Assembly (NCBI GenBank): GCA_001600455.1 | Contig: BCKC01000005.1 | Coordinates: 3,348,001-3,412,000 of the forward strand | DNA length: 64,000 bases | Reading direction: 5' to 3' | DNA from: Endocalyx cinctus | Taxonomy: Eukaryota; Ascomycota; Sordariomycetes; Amphisphaeriales; Apiosporaceae | Shown: positions 1-13,800 of the stretch, one piece after another | How positions within the stretch are numbered: the stretch's first letter is position 1 | How the letters are laid out: each line of letters starts with the position of its first letter | Notes under the pieces: generated by a model | The model's database searches: none | Told to the model about the DNA's origin: nothing | What the model saw: the letters and a program-made list of their open reading frames with translations, nothing else | Program-made: the position numbers and the translations under genes

Positions 1-3000
1 CCCGAAGATCCAAGAACTCGGCTCAGATGGGTTGGTAATTGATTGTGAAGTCGCAGCTTGGCATCGAGTTGGAACAACACCGAAGTTGGCATTGATCAAC
101 AACTTTGGTGCAGCGGGATCAAATGCAGCGCTAGTCTTGCGAGAGTACAGCAACCCGAAACGAAATCCATCCACCGCCCGTGGAGGCCAAACATACGTAT
201 TAAATCTTTCTGCCAAGAAAGCAGATTCACTGAAAATGCTTCAGAATAAATTTTTAGCCACCATGGAAGCACGGCTGCCTCAGGAGTTGTCTTCTCTTGC
301 CGATATATGCTACACAATGACAGCTCGTCGCCAAATTTACGATCATCGGATGTCAGTGACAGGCGATTCTATATCGAATTTTATTGAAAAACTCAAAGGA
401 GCTGAGAGTTCCCATATACCTAGCTCTACAGTCGGCAAGCTACAGTTTTTGTTTGTCTTCTCGGGTCAAGGAGCACAAGTAAGAATCTCTCCCTCTACTT
501 TCTCCACACATATAGTCCATGCATAATTACCTGGGGGAAAAAAACAACGATGATAAATAAACTGGACTTTTTCATGTTCTAAAGCTGATATTGAATAGTA
601 TTTCGGAATGGGGCAAGAACTACTATCCATTTACCCAGTATTTTCAAGAGTTATCTATGAATGCGATGATATCCTAAAGCGGAATGGGTTTCCCGGTTGC
701 TTAGAGATAATTCAAAATGACACCGGAGATAAGGCAGATATAAGCAACACCACCCAGCTGCAAGCATTTCAGTCAGCTATCTACGCACTTGAAGTTGGTT
801 TATCAAAGCTCTTGATGTCTTGGAACATTCTACCGTGCGCAGTAATCGGACACAGGTTAGTATCCTTGAAATTGATTGCCTTTTATATCGCAGGAAGACC
901 TATCATGAACTTAGTACTAACCTGCTGAAATAATAGCCTAGGTGAATATGCTGCGTTAGCTATCGCTGGGGTCCTAGATGTTACTGACGGTGCTCTCTTG
1001 GTTGCTAGACGTGCTCAGCTCATGATTGAAACTTGTGAGCTTCAGAAAACTTCAATGTTGGCAATTAATGTTGGGAGCTCCGAAGCGCAAACTATGATCG
1101 ACAGTGACGACCAATTCAAACAAGTTTTAAGTATTAGCTGTGACAACAGTCCTACGGACTGCGTTGTGGGTGGCCCAGTTGGGCAGATTCAGGACTTTAA
1201 GAAAAAATACATTGACAGCTCCGCCAAAGCCAAAGCAAAGTTCTTGGACGTGCCTCTGGCATATCACACAGAAGCTATGGAGCCCATCTTGCCCGAGTTG
1301 GAAAAGTACGCAGCCACGCTGACACTGAGAAATGCTAAATTCCCGGTGATCTCGAATGTTTTAGGTCGAGTAGTGGAAGCGGGTGAGGAAGGTGTTTTCA
1401 CAGCCACCTATTTTGCAGATCATTCACGAAGGCCTGTTTCTTTCCGCAATGGGATAATCAATCTTCAAAACGGCCACATCTTGGAAGACTTAGCGTCAAC
1501 GGCAAAATGGATCGAGGTCGGACCTCACCCTTCACTTCTTCCCATGATTTCTACCCAAGTCAAGCCCAAGAAGGAGGATCTTTTACCATGCCTTAGAAAA
1601 GGCGTATCTCCTTCAGAAACACTTTCACAATTGCTGAGAAGCCTTTATCTGAAGGGCGCCATTATAAACTGGCGGCAGACCTTTGCATTTGAACAGCCGC
1701 CCTACCTTGTGGACCTCCCAGGGCTACCGTTCATCCAATCAGAGTTTGTGGCATCATACCCCCGTGAAAACGACCAGATGATGGCTCAGGACAAAGTTGA
1801 GAAACTCTCACCCAAAATCCCCGGCAATGTTTTTATTGGGAGTGTAGTTCAGAGAGCAAGTGAGGTGAACGGATATTCAGGAGTCTATGAGACGTCCATA
1901 CATTCTCTCGCTCACCTTATAACAGGCCACATGGTTTGTGACCATTCTCTCTGCCCAGCCTCTGTATATCACCAGATGGCGCTTTCGTCAATTGACGACA
2001 TGAGCCTCGAGGGGACATCAGAACTTACATGGTCTCTATCGAAGGTTTCATATGTCGCCCCACTGTTCTACACAGACCAATCAACCTCCATCATCCGCAT
2101 ATCTATATCACCCATCCAGAAAGGTCGGGATGTGATGAACTTTGAAATATCTTCTTTCAATGGAGGCGATGACAGAAGTGCCAGTATCGTACATTGTACT
2201 GGCCGCCTCAAGGGTAAGAGCAGTTCAGGCGTGATACAGAAATATGAACGAAAACTCCCAGCGCTACAGCGTCAAATATCCAGACTAGTTTTGCAAGACT
2301 CGAATGAGATTATGGAAACTTTCTCGACCAAGGCGATGTATAAAAATGTTTTCACTCGTGTTGTCACATACTCTGAGCTGTACCGGCAGGTCCAGTTCAT
2401 TCGTGTTAGCCCGGACTATGGAGAGGCGTACGCTCTATGCAAGACCCCAAACACGACAACGACTCGTTCATCAGAAGCTAAATCCATATTCATGGACGTG
2501 TTGCTTCACGTTGCAGGATTTGTTGCAAACCTTTCAGTCGCCATCGACGAGGCTTGCATCTGCAAAGAAGTATCGTCTGCATTGGTCATTCACGACCCAA
2601 TAAGTGCCGGATCTCAATTTGATGTCCACTGCACCTTGGTGAACATGTCCAGTGAAGGCACGATAATCGCCGAAGCCTACGCAGCCGATAGTCGTGGTAT
2701 CCTAGCAATTTTCAAAGGAATGGTTTTTCAAAGAGTGCAGCTAGTCAAGTTGAAGCAGATATTCAGCATATCCGCTAAACGGCATGGGATGGCAGTTTCC
2801 GCCAATAAGCCGGCTAATTCCAAGAATGCCCAGCCTATTGCAGGTGCTAGCAGTATAAATGCGTCAATTAAAAAACTTGAACATGACTGTGAAAGAAGAA
2901 CATCAGATACGACCCCTCCTCCTTTAGCTGCGTCTACAGTGAAGACCCTGATAGCCCAAACGTGCGGGGCCGAAGAAATATCACTGCTGGCACACCTAAC

Positions 3001-4542
3001 TTTGGATGAACTAGGATTTGATTCTCTCCTGATGATTGAATTCGAAGCACAGTTATCACAGCAATATCCCGAGTTGGACACTTCTAAGCTGATAGACTGT
3101 GTCACGATAGGAGACATCGAGCGAATTTGCGCGGGACAAGATGAACTGCAAACTCCAGCTAGTCCCGTCGTGGTGACTCCACCCGAGGCTCCTCTCAGCG
3201 GCATGGAGACGGCCGATCATAAACACGACATCCGGGCCATTATCGCTGAGACATGCGGTGGGGATGTGAACAGCATCGATTCGAACTCGGAGCTAGCGGT
3301 GCTGGGAATAGATTCTCTCATGATTTTCGAGCTAGAATCCAGCTTGTCGAAAATCACCAATGGAGATCCTTCAGTATCTTCCGGGTTGGTCGACTGTCGT
3401 ACTGTCGGTGATGTTGAGAAGCTGGTAGGTGCTCTACGTACACTACGTAATTAGCATGATGTCACGCGTGATGCGAACTTTTCGGTTACCGTTCTTATGC
3501 CTATATATACTTGTACAAGCAAATTTCTTATACTTTCATTCAATCCTAGGTCTTTCATTATTATCGGTCTCCTCCTCTAATTCTTAATCGGACTTCATTG
3601 ATAACGTCGAACACTCCTATATCGACAAAACCTGTATCCCCGGAAATCAGTAGCATTGACGCAGACCATCCTACGGAGACTTCCCCAGTGGATGTCAACC
3701 CCGTCCTAATTGAAAAAATCACACGAATTCTCAACCTGAACCAGCAACCGGAGATCGTACAAGAAAACTGCTCTGCTGGCTTGGATGGTGATGAAGAGTC
3801 TAATAGCGCTGCTGCCTTATTTCTTATTCACGATGGCAGTGGTATTTGTACGCATTATCATCGGCTCCGTTCACTTGGCCGACCGGTCTATGCCATTCAC
3901 CATCCTAATTTTCTAGGCCCGTTCGATTCCTGGGCGAGTCTGGGTGAGATGGCGGATGAATACGCTAGGATCATCTCATCCATAAGAAATGGTCCTTATT
4001 TTTTGGGTGGCTGGTCTTTCGGCGGCGTAGTGGCATTCGAAATAGCTCGCCGATTAGCCAGTCAGGGGTACGAGGTTCTAGGAACGGTTCTCATTGACGC
4101 GCCACCACCCGTTAATCATCAGCCACTTTCGAAAAGAATAATCGACGCGGTTACAAGTCAGCAGCAGAAACATACCGGAGAGATGTCTCGCACAATCATG
4201 CAGCTGGTGAGGCGCAATTTCGCTATGTGTACCACCCTGATAGGGTCCTTCACCCCAGACTCGCCCGAAATTCTACCAATCCCAAGAGTATTTCTTCTAA
4301 GGTCTCAAGAAGATTGGAGACATCCGACCGACCCCGAGTTTATTGAGAACCACTGGTTGCAGGATCGTTCAGATGCTCGTAGCGCCCTAGCTGGCTGGGA
4401 ATTAATTACCGGATCCACAGTACGATGGATTGATATACCCGGTGATCACTTCCATGTATTTGATGGGGCAAATATCAATGCAGTTTCCGGCGCGATAACT
4501 AAGGCGTGTTCAGAGTTAGAGGCTATACATTTGAGCAGCTAA
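1..4542 (+). CDS. Non-reducing polyketide synthase, orsellinate type (5' end outside window): KS end-AT-PT-ACP-ACP-TE
   Basis: Iterative NR-PKS that would build an aromatic polyketide from acetyl/malonyl units. Proposed exons are <2-478, 599-855, 937-3424 and 3550-4542 (1404 residues in window). The frame is open to the left edge, so SAT and most of KS lie upstream. In order: KS tail (NNFGAAGSNAAL), AT beginning FVFSGQGAQ with active site GHSLGEYAAL whose Ser codon is split by an intron, PT with the catalytic His region GHMVCDHSLCPASVY and the Asp region FMDVLLHVAGF, ACP1 (LGFDSL), ACP2 (LGIDSL), and TE with HDGSG, GWSFGG nucleophile motif and GDHFH. Tandem ACPs plus this TE resemble OrsA-type orsellinate/depside synthases (family knowledge). 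There is no methyltransferase or reductase domain. An in-frame TAG at 3452 separates ACP2 from TE unless intron 3425-3549 is removed. Both its ends are phase 0, and the TE reading frame has no nearby ATG of its own. Confidence 0.9.
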
Positions 4543-4746
4543 GATGTATTTTAGTTCAGTGTAATAACGATGAATAGGGTTAGGTTTACATGAGAGGAAT
4601 TGGACCTAGAAAATAGTAGACTGTAACTGCAGAGAAGTTTGTTGATTTGGATTGATATTTGACAACTTTAAATATATATTTATTACTCCGAATATTTGGA
4701 AGATAGTGAAAGCTTATATATCGAATTTCAATTTATAGAAATATGT

Positions 4747-7146
4747 TCATGAAACCCCAGAAGGAAGAAACTCTACACAGTCATCTAGAATCGATGCTAC
4801 ATCTAGCGAATCGTTCCAGAACAAATTTGGCACAAGTTCGCTATCATATATATTGGACGAATATTCTACTGGAAATTGTGCAGTTTTGGGGTGTGATTGT
4901 TCGAAGCCAGTGCCGGTCGAGTTCAGGCATTCAAGCGACGTTTGGTCGTTATATGCTGTGAGTGGCTGCGGCGAAAATGTAATCGACGAGTCACTACTGT
5001 TGGCAAACATCTGCTTCCACAGCGAAAGAGAGATATCCCCAGAAGTTTCGGAAGTGGGCATTCGATGGAGCACTTCGTTTATTTTTTGTAGTGCAGTTCC
5101 AGCCACGGTAAGATATTTTTCCATGATCTTGAATGTATCAATCGCCGCATCCACAGCGTTTCGACCGTCATTTGTTAGATGTGAATCCGGGTTCCCAAGA
5201 ATGAAACCCAAGGTACATAAAGTTGCATCCCACAGGCAACGAAACAGCGACAGGTATCCTGTGAGAGTGTCTCCTTCGCTGTAACACTGGTGCATAATGT
5301 ATATAAGACTAATAGAATGTCTCAGGCCTGAAATAACTAGTGAATTGGTTCGGTCCGTTGTAGATATATCATGCTGATCAAACCTCAAGAACGATCGTAG
5401 AATGATGATATGAAGATGGTGGTAGAGAATCGCGAGTATAAGCCGTTGTCGTTGCAAGTGTAATGGAACCATTGAGTTTATACATATATTTGGCCCATCC
5501 AAGTAATCGAAAGCTTTGCTTCTGTCTTTTCTTGGGACAGTCAATGTCTGTGGTATTTTGGCAACCCACTCATTCAGAGCCATCATCTTCTCAGACACTA
5601 ACTCTGAAAGTAAGTCAACGCCCCCGTCCCGTCCACAAGTACTGCTCAGATTTTCCCCTTCAAGGGTCTGAACGCTCCTATCAAGGACCAGCCCGTTGAT
5701 AGCTCTCATGAGCCGGATGATGTCTGTGCACTGGAGCATATAGTTGGCAGAGAGATCCCCTAAGTTACTCCCTTCGTCACTCTCGTCAATCGTATCACCA
5801 AACAAGTAGGGAGATTGGCTAGAGTTTGATTGTGGAATGATAGGGGGAAGTCCCATGACAAGAGAGAGATACCCATCCAGAAAATACACGGTCCTCCAGA
5901 TATTTCGTCGCAGCTCCTCTTCTCTGGGATCAAAGCAAATTTGTGTGTGGTGCTGTTCATGAAGACCCAGCATTTGTGCCATTCTTATAACCATTGCTAG
6001 AGATGTGTTCGCCAAGTTCATCAATCCGGCATTCGCTAGATAGCATACCGAGAGAATTGCGCTCTGAACCGATCTTAAGGTTGGTCTCTGTTGTTCTTGA
6101 AGAAGGAGCCGGTGAGATCTCTTGTAAAACCTCTGTCCAGCTAGACTAGAATCAATCGCCTGGGGATTCATTCTGCGCCTGGCACTTCCTGGTCCGTCAC
6201 GAAGAAGATGTGTGCTCTTTACTTGCATTGAGAGTGCAAGGATGATGTCGATTAGAGAAGAAGGTGCGCGTTTTGCAGGACCTTGGCTTGCAGATATTCC
6301 CTCCCACAGACTTTTGTGATAAGCGTGTACTTGGGGGTTATCCAGTATTGGGAATAGAGGGTTTAATTCATCCCAGAAAATATTGATCAAGTACTTTTCT
6401 TTCGCCTGTGAGAATTCTGGCCACTCTTTATTGTGGTCCCACGACTGATCCTCATCGTCATCGAGATGCACACCGTCGGGCTCAAGGCCTGATAGATCAA
6501 ATGGCCGGTTCGAAACGTATGAAAGATACTCAGCCATGCGGGGAACAAATTGATGAATGGCATAATCCGTAGCAAGGTTATTCGCGGTATTTTCTGACCC
6601 TTCGCCTCTATCAAGGTGGTCAAACCCCTGCTGAGTATCGGCGTCGAGGATCGAGAAGTCACCAGGGCTTTCCCGCCCACCATCTTGTGTTTTCTCCGAA
6701 GTGCTTGTCGAGATATCATAGTTGGACTGGGGTGTATGAAGGGCACAGATATCCTTGGATTTGGCTCGTTTGGGTGAAGAACCCTTTGCGTCCTGTTGCT
6801 TTGCGTCCTGTTGCTTTTGTAGCTCGCCTAGCCGTGCTTGTAATCTCTCGATCTCTCTGGTGCGCGGTTAGACCTATAACCCTACAAACGTCATAAAAAG
6901 GGTTTTCTTTCCTCACCTCTTTGCTGCCGGGAGCGAATGCGCCTCCCATGGCATCGTGTTTGTACACTCATCCCCTCGGTTGGAGCAATTCTGACATGGC
7001 CGTTCGTCATCGCATTTAATACGATTAACTCGACATGAATCACAAGCACGAGCAACCTTTTTCCTCTTGTTTTTCGACACCTTAGATCCCGTTATTGACC
7101 CAGCAGTATGCCTGGGACTGGTGTGAGCTGAGAAAGTGGTAAACAT
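4747..7146 (-). CDS. Zn(II)2Cys6 transcription factor with fungal-specific TF domain (cluster regulator 1)
   Basis: Predicted nuclear regulator of 779 residues. Exon 1 is 7146-6917 and exon 2 is 6856-4747, joined through a 60-nt GTGAGG...CAG intron in phase 2. The binuclear zinc cluster lies near residues 34-62 (ACDSCRVNRIKCD, then PCQNC and DEC), preceded by a basic run. It is followed by a short coiled-coil-like linker (EIERLQARLGELQ) spanning the splice, an acidic low-complexity stretch, and a large middle region typical of Fungal_trans (LRRNIWRTVYFLDGYLSL). It converges on the PKS with about 200 bp between the stops, and is divergent from the methyltransferase. That position is typical for a pathway-specific activator, but the target genes are inferred. 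Its start MFTTFS resembles the start MFHTFA of the second regulator in the cluster. Confidence 0.92.
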
Positions 7147-7890
7147 TATCGAGAAGACTGTTAGTTTCGTATCGGAAATAACCCGCTCCTCCAGAAGGAA
7201 GCACTATTCGATTTGGGTTTTCCGCGTCATGACACATGCTTACACTCCTTTAACTTACCATAAGTTATAGTAAATGAATATATTTCAAGCTTCGTCAACA
7301 TTGGGCTAGTATGTCGATTATTATCTCTTTTAAGATTGAGCTTACATATCTCATACAATATCCAAACTCAGTAATTGATGTATAAACGATTCACATAATC
7401 TTATTTGCATTAAACACCGTCAGAGATACGTGCTATAACAAGCATTGAGTGCATGTGACTGCGGCTTACTGCATGTAATCCTTGCTCGTTTAATAACGTG
7501 GCGAAGTTCCGATTTGTTCTGAAATAGGTATCCCAATTGCACGATAAGGAATCAGTGTCCAGCTAAGTCTTGATAAATATTCTTCCGACCGTTATCTAGA
7601 AACCCATGGGGTGTGATTTTGAAACTTGACTCAAGCTTTCACGTAGGTCATTCGGATATGATGTTCGAGCACCTTTCTGGAATGGTGGAATGGTACAGTT
7701 CTTTTCCAAGTCACCGATGGAGTATGTCTCCACGAGGAAGCCATCGAGTTTATTCTTTCTATAGACTGCTTTGGATATTAATAAGTCTTGGATGAGTTGT
7801 TGAGCTTTGAAACTTTCCATAGCTAAGATTTGAACATCTATAATCCTGAGAGAGGTAGAAATTTATCTTCACGAAAACAAGTAACTATCT
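7147..7890. promoter_or_regulatory. Divergent intergenic region between regulator 1 and the O-methyltransferase
   Basis: About 740 bp of AT-rich sequence with no convincing coding content. It must hold the promoters of both flanking genes. It contains one CGG-N7-CCG site close to the regulator start, listed separately. I see no repeat or RNA gene. Confidence 0.6.
7173..7185. promoter_or_regulatory. Candidate Zn2Cys6 binding site, inverted CGG half-sites with 7-nt spacer
   Basis: CGG at 7173-7175 and CCG at 7183-7185 form an inverted pair separated by 7 nt, 27 bp upstream of the regulator 1 start codon. Zn2Cys6 dimers commonly bind paired CGG triplets. Autoregulation is an inference, and a single match of this length can arise by chance. 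Confidence 0.25.
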
Positions 7891-9621
7891 ATGACTATGT
7901 CTACCATGTCTTCCATTGAGAACATCGCCTCGTCCATCACGACCGACGTGTCGAAGCTTGTAAAATTGCTTGAGCAAACGGGATCCGCGCCATTGACGCT
8001 TGACGAACCTGGTTCCGGAAACTTTTCCGTCGAGACAGACACCCAAGAAGGGGCAGAATTACGGAAGACACGTAGCGACATCATTAATGCAGCGCACGAT
8101 CTATTACGCTTAATCAGAGGCCCTACGGAGCAGGTCCTGACATTAGCGTGGTCTGTAGGTTACTCTGCGTTCTGATTTCTTATCTCGTCTTACGCGCCGC
8201 GCCCGTTTACCCCCACTTTGTGAGGCATAATACTCGCTGACTCGTGTGGGGAACAGGCCGCGGACACCGCAAACATAGACCTGATAACTCGGTTGAAAAT
8301 TCCAGAATTCGTGCCCCTGCAGTCGTCTATTTCCATCACGGATCTTGCCGCTGCTGTAGATGTACCGGTGGGATTATTAGCTCGCGTGATCCGATTCGCT
8401 ATAGCGAATGGCGTCTTCGTGGAGGTGGCACCGGGTATCATCCGCCACTCTGCATCCTCGGCCGAACTAGTGCGAAACCCTCACCTTGCGAACATTGTCC
8501 ATTTTGGGACCGAATTTCTCGGCAATATTCTCCTCAAAGTTCCCGAGGTAGTGCTGAAGAAACGCGACGACCCTGATAACGCGCCACATTCGGCTTTTAA
8601 TGTTGCTTGGTACGGATTTAAACTCATTTCTTTTTACAAGGGTTCAATTACTAACGCATCTACAGTATGTACAGTATCTTTAACTTCACAACATCTGTTT
8701 TTGATCTCGTATCTACTTCTAGGACAGGAGTAGTGGTATCATAGTATCCACTATCTTAGTAGAATATTAACATGCAACAGACCGCACCGATAAGTCTCTG
8801 TTTGAGTACTTTCAAACTAACCAGGATTTGAATCGTAAATACCATGAATACCTGGTAGGGCGTGTAAATACACCCCTATGGTCAGTTGACCGGCTTCGCG
8901 AAGCTTGGCCATGGGCATCCAAGGGTGCTATTACAGTTGTTGACGTAAGCGACATTCCTTTAGCATGCTCATGTCATCAAATCTAACGTAATTCTAAAGG
9001 TGGGAGGTTCAAGCGGGCATACTGTTCAATACTTGGCTTCGCTGATGCCGAGCGCAAAGTTTGTGGTGCAAGACAGCAACCTATCGGCGTTAGACATGGG
9101 TAGGCGCTCCGTCGACTCAGCAGAGCCGGGGTTGTCCCTGTCGTCGCGCATCACATTTATGGAATACGACTTCTTCAAGCCGCAGCCCGTAAACGGGGCA
9201 GACGTGTACATCTTCCGTCACATCTTGCATGATTGGAATGATGAAGAATCAGCCAAGATTCTCGAGGCTCAACTACCAGCACTAAAGCCGGGTTGCAGAA
9301 TCCTTATCAGCGAGGGTATCTTACCCCCTCCCCCCGCACAGCGTTTGAATGCTTTGGCGAGCAAGATGATCCGGTGAGTCGAACAAACCCAGCCCCACAT
9401 ATCGCCGATGCATGCTAATCTACTTCCTTGCCAACGACAGAATTGAGGATATGTTCATGCTTGCCGCCCATGACGCGCATGAGAGAAGCGTTGCTGATTT
9501 TGAGTCCCTGTTTCGAAAGATTAGCCCAGGGAGCTTTCGGCTCGTAGGTGTCACATCTGGCGCCGAGGCGGGAGCGTTTCAGTCTCTATTGGAATTTGAG
9601 TTTTTAGGCCTTAGCAATTAG
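7891..9621 (+). CDS. SAM-dependent O-methyltransferase (plant/fungal Methyltransf_2 type)
   Basis: Predicted cytosolic enzyme that methylates a phenolic hydroxyl, most likely on the cluster polyketide. Exons: 7891-8154, 8257-about 8668, 8781-8944, 9000-9373, 9441-9621 (about 464 residues). The N-terminal dimerisation/winged-helix part includes ITRLKIPEFVPL and the stretch around ISITDLAAAV. The SAM motif is VVDVGGSSGHT, rebuilt exactly across intron 8945-8999. The catalytic His region is RHILHDWND, and the C-terminus ends near FEFLGLSN. The donor of the second intron is the weak point. The acceptor at 8780 requires a phase-1 donor, and GTACAG at 8669 or GTTCAA at 8642 are the only candidates I find, both leaving an insertion compared with usual family members. 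It lies divergent from regulator 1. Confidence 0.88.
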
Positions 9622-10818
9622 ATAGTCTGACTGGCACAGTATTCATTGGGTTGATATTGGGGACTGTTATTGATGAATAAAGTATATGACCGCCGTATTG
9701 ATATGCAGACTGTTATCGCAATTTTCAAATACGTAAGACGCAAAAGCGGTCGCTATGCATGATAATGTAGGCTAGAACTTTGATACTTGATAACACAGGC
9801 CTAGAATTGTGTCATGAGAACCCTTCCCATTGGCTACAAGATTAACGTTGTATTTTGACTTATCGTGCATAATAACATCTAGTCCTCCATGAATATAAGC
9901 ACTGCTATCCCGTCAATGCAACTATGTACTTAAGTATGCATAAGCCGGCCGCAATCTGCACACTGTAGTTGCAAGACTGCTTTCTACACCGAGTAACCCG
10001 CGGCATAATCCTGATCCAGTTATCTACCTAGCGACGTAGTCTTGCATATCTTATTGTAATTATTGAAGATATGTACGAAATTTATAACAACCCCTGAAAT
10101 CATGTGTACTGTGTATATACCCATCATATCATCGTATTCGATTACAAAAGTGGGCACATTACGGATGGTTCCGTTGTCGCTTCAGATAATTGATCTAGGA
10201 CTCACGAAGAACAGTATATCATGCCCTAGAAAATCATACTTTGTCTTCCAGGGTGTGCTTATACGGGCTTACAGGATAGAAAGAACAGGTCTCGTAAGGG
10301 CATACCGAGGAGTTAAGTTAAGTCCCCTGCCGTCTACCTGACTGGGTACTGTTTCTGTCGCCAGATACCACCTACTAGGGTTTTACAATGGGATCCCACG
10401 GGGGCATGAGATCTTGGCGGTGGGATGGGAGTGTAAAGCCCTACCACGTACATCCTAGATCTCATCATTGAGTGGCTCCTATTACTTCCAAGGTAATCGA
10501 TGTATTATATTTCCGGGACCCACCAGTCTCTCGCGGTATTACACTTGCGCCCGCACATACAGCAGAACGCAATTCTACATGGATCACGAAAGGAATAGGA
10601 CTAGGTTAAGGGATTGCGCAAGAAAACCTTAAGTGCACAACATACTAACTAACGTCATTTGAGAACCAAACTCTACCCATGTTTAACTAATTTACATTTT
10701 CTTCTTATCTATCTTACTTAAGACTTACTGCACAACCCAATCCCCAGTTTAACCATTCCATTATTATTATTTCCCTCCTAATATTAATTCAGTTCATTTT
10801 AAAGAAATCTTACTTTCC
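9622..10818. other. Intergenic, no gene recognised
   Basis: About 1.2 kb between the convergent 3' ends of the methyltransferase and the ABC transporter. Only short open frames without family similarity or splice support are present. I see no RNA gene or repeat. Confidence 0.6.
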
Positions 10819-13800
10819 TCATTTTTTCCCCATTTTTGGAATGCGCGGCATTTTCCACTTGGCAATGAAAATGAGGTATGTCATTGTAGACGCCAGTGCA
10901 TAGGTGAACAAGATGAAGCCGATGAAGATTCCTACATCATTGTCCCTGTTGCTGTAATAAAAGTCATATTGTTGGATCTAATGTATATGATTAGTATTAA
11001 GAAAAGAGAAGACGAAGAAGAAAAAAAAAAGAGAAGGGGAAAAAGGAGGGTTGGGTAAACTTACGTATTCGTCTCCATTAGCGTAAGGGCAATAATCGCA
11101 ATCCACCGTGGCTCCCTCGTCTAGGAGATAACCCCTGGCAACGTCCGAGCCGAAGAAGGACTCCGCGTATTGTCCGCAGGTCTGCCCATCTGGCGGGTGA
11201 AAAACGGAGATCTCGGATTCCAAGCAGTTGATATTGAGACCGTGCATGGCATTCGTCACTATGCTCTCGACGAAGTAGAACAAGGGCGAGACGTTGTAGA
11301 ACCACCGCCAGCCCGAAGGGGTTAGAGGCGGCGGTGACAGCGGGCCGTTGAAAGTATTGATGATAAGCCAGACGAAGCCCGTCGCGATCTGCGCCGCGCC
11401 GACGGTGGGAAATACGGAGGCGATAAGCTGCGCGAGCGCCGCGACAAAAACGTGAAACAGCTCGTACACCACAAATGAGAAGCCGGCGCGCTGTGATACC
11501 GTGAAATAGCCGACGATGTAGTACCATAGTACCCAGTAAATAAATCCACCAATCAGAGTGAAAGGAATCTCTACCAGAAACGCGCTCAGGATGAAGACGC
11601 CCCAGTGGTAGACGCGAGATTCGTTTTCACGCGCGAGGAACTGGTCGCGGAACGTAATGAATCGGGGCTCAACCTGTAACGTCAACACCGGACCCGTTAT
11701 GGTGGCTACGAAGATTGAGAAAATCTGCCCACGTGAATCTCTTAGGTCGTTAGATAACTGTAGAAACGTTAATCCGTTGATGAGTCCCATGTAGAGGTTT
11801 AGCTGGACCTTCCCGATAACATAATCTGGATCGCGCCAATAGTTAAGGAAAGCTCGGCGGAGAACGACGCGAAGCTGTTCCACGGCGGAGGCGGCATATA
11901 CTACCGAATCATTTTCAGCATCGTCTTGGTCCTGGCTGGAACTCTGACTGCTATCCGACGAGACTAGTTCTTCTAATCTGCGTTGACATTCTTTGTTCTC
12001 GTCGGACTGCTTCCAAGTGGAGGCCCAATCCACCGTTGCTTTCGTGGTGAGATCTAGGACATAATCGGCAGGATTCTCGCTTCTTTCGCAGCGTCTAGTG
12101 TAGCGAGCGAAGTAGTCGACAAGGGTCTGGCATTTAGAACCCAGAGGCCCGAAATAAGCAGTTTTTCCACCAGGTACCAGCAGTAGTAACGTATCGAATT
12201 GCTCGATAAGTTCGTACGAAGGCTGGTGAATAGTACAGAGGATTGTCTGACCTGCATCCGCTAGCTTTCGCATTAGACGGATGATCGAAGAGGCGGAATC
12301 TCCGTCAAGACCAGATGTGGGTTCATCTAAGAACAGGAGGATGTCTGGTTTGGCCGCAAGCTCCACTCCAATGCTAACTCTCTTCCTCTGCTCGAGGTTG
12401 AGACCGGCACCCGGCGTACCAATGACTAGAAATATAAGTTAGCGATATACTTAAGGCAAATCCAGGTGAATAATTAACATAGAAATAGTTGCCAGTTGGC
12501 GAACTTACGGGCATCAGCCACATTTTTCATATCTAGCATAGAAATAACAGCCTCTACATAGTCATACTTCTCTGCAACTGACACAGATGATGGCTGGCGG
12601 AGTCGAGCTGTTAGCTGAAGTGCTTCTCTCACAGTGGAAGTGCTGAGATGAACATCCTGCTGTTGGACAAATCCAGATCGCCGATTCATGGACCTCGGAA
12701 GGGGCTGATTATCAAGGTATAGTTCTCCCTTCACGACGCCGATAGATGATCGTTGTGCGAGTGTATCCAATAGTGTTGTCTGATATAAACATTAGCGACC
12801 ATTTTGGAATCTCGATCAAGGACTAATATGTGTACTTACCTTTCCAGCACCGGACACTCCCATTAGAGCCGTCATAGCCCCAGGGTTAAGCCATCCTGTT
12901 GAATTGTTAGATATAGACACAATTTTCAATACCGGCAAATATGATCATACCTGAAACGTTATCCAGTAACCGTCGCTTCTCACCTCCAACCTGAATATCA
13001 AGAGAGATGTCCTTCCATACGAATGTTTTCTTGGTAGAAGTGATGGTGCCATTGGGGTCACTTCCGGAACCTTGAGGTTTCATCTCGCCGATACCAATGC
13101 CTGGACCGGGGGCTTTCTCTTCATCCGAAGACGGAGTCACGTCTCCCGGAGTCTGATCTCCGTGTGGGTTGGTGCTGTAGAATATGGTGGATAGGTGGCC
13201 AGTGGGCGTTTTAAACCTCTCCATTCCAATACTGTTCCTCGATTAGCATAAATTATCTTGAGGGAGTAACTTGGGGAAACATACGCAACAATGATAACGA
13301 AAAAGCCGAAGAAGGCGGCATTGATACCCACGTTACGCCAGAGATCGGAATTATAGAAGTCGTAAACTACTTGGAGGTAACCCCGGCCTTGAAGGACTAG
13401 ATCTCCGGGTATCGAGCTTTGAACTGCGCAAGCCTGAAATGCGGTATCGTTATAGCTGGGCCCGCGCGGGACTGTGTCTAAGTCGCTGCACTGATAACCA
13501 CTAGATACGAACTCATTTAACATGACAGATTCAAAAGCGTAGTACATAGGCTAAGACAGAGTCAGCTAATGGTCTTGGCGTTCAAGGTACGTGAATAGTG
13601 GGGAAAGGGGTTTTGTCACATACATTCAAATATCGTAACCAACTAAGCCAGACTTTCATAGCCGGCGGGTTCACGTAGAATCCGGTATAGATGATGAGCG
13701 TGTTCATCAGAATACCCACGGGCATGATTGCACGAGTTGCGGTAGTAGTAAAAACAGCTATCGAGCGAAACATGACACCCATTGAAATAAGAGCGATGTA

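Noticed and set aside
3598..4542. Thioesterase as an independent gene starting at TTG 3598
   Set aside because: TTG starts are rare in fungal genes, no ATG precedes the conserved domain, and a phase-0 intron fuses it to the PKS in the order expected for this family.
10063..10341. 92-codon plus-strand open frame in the OMT-ABC spacer
   Set aside because: No recognisable domain, no splice signals and ordinary AT-rich composition.
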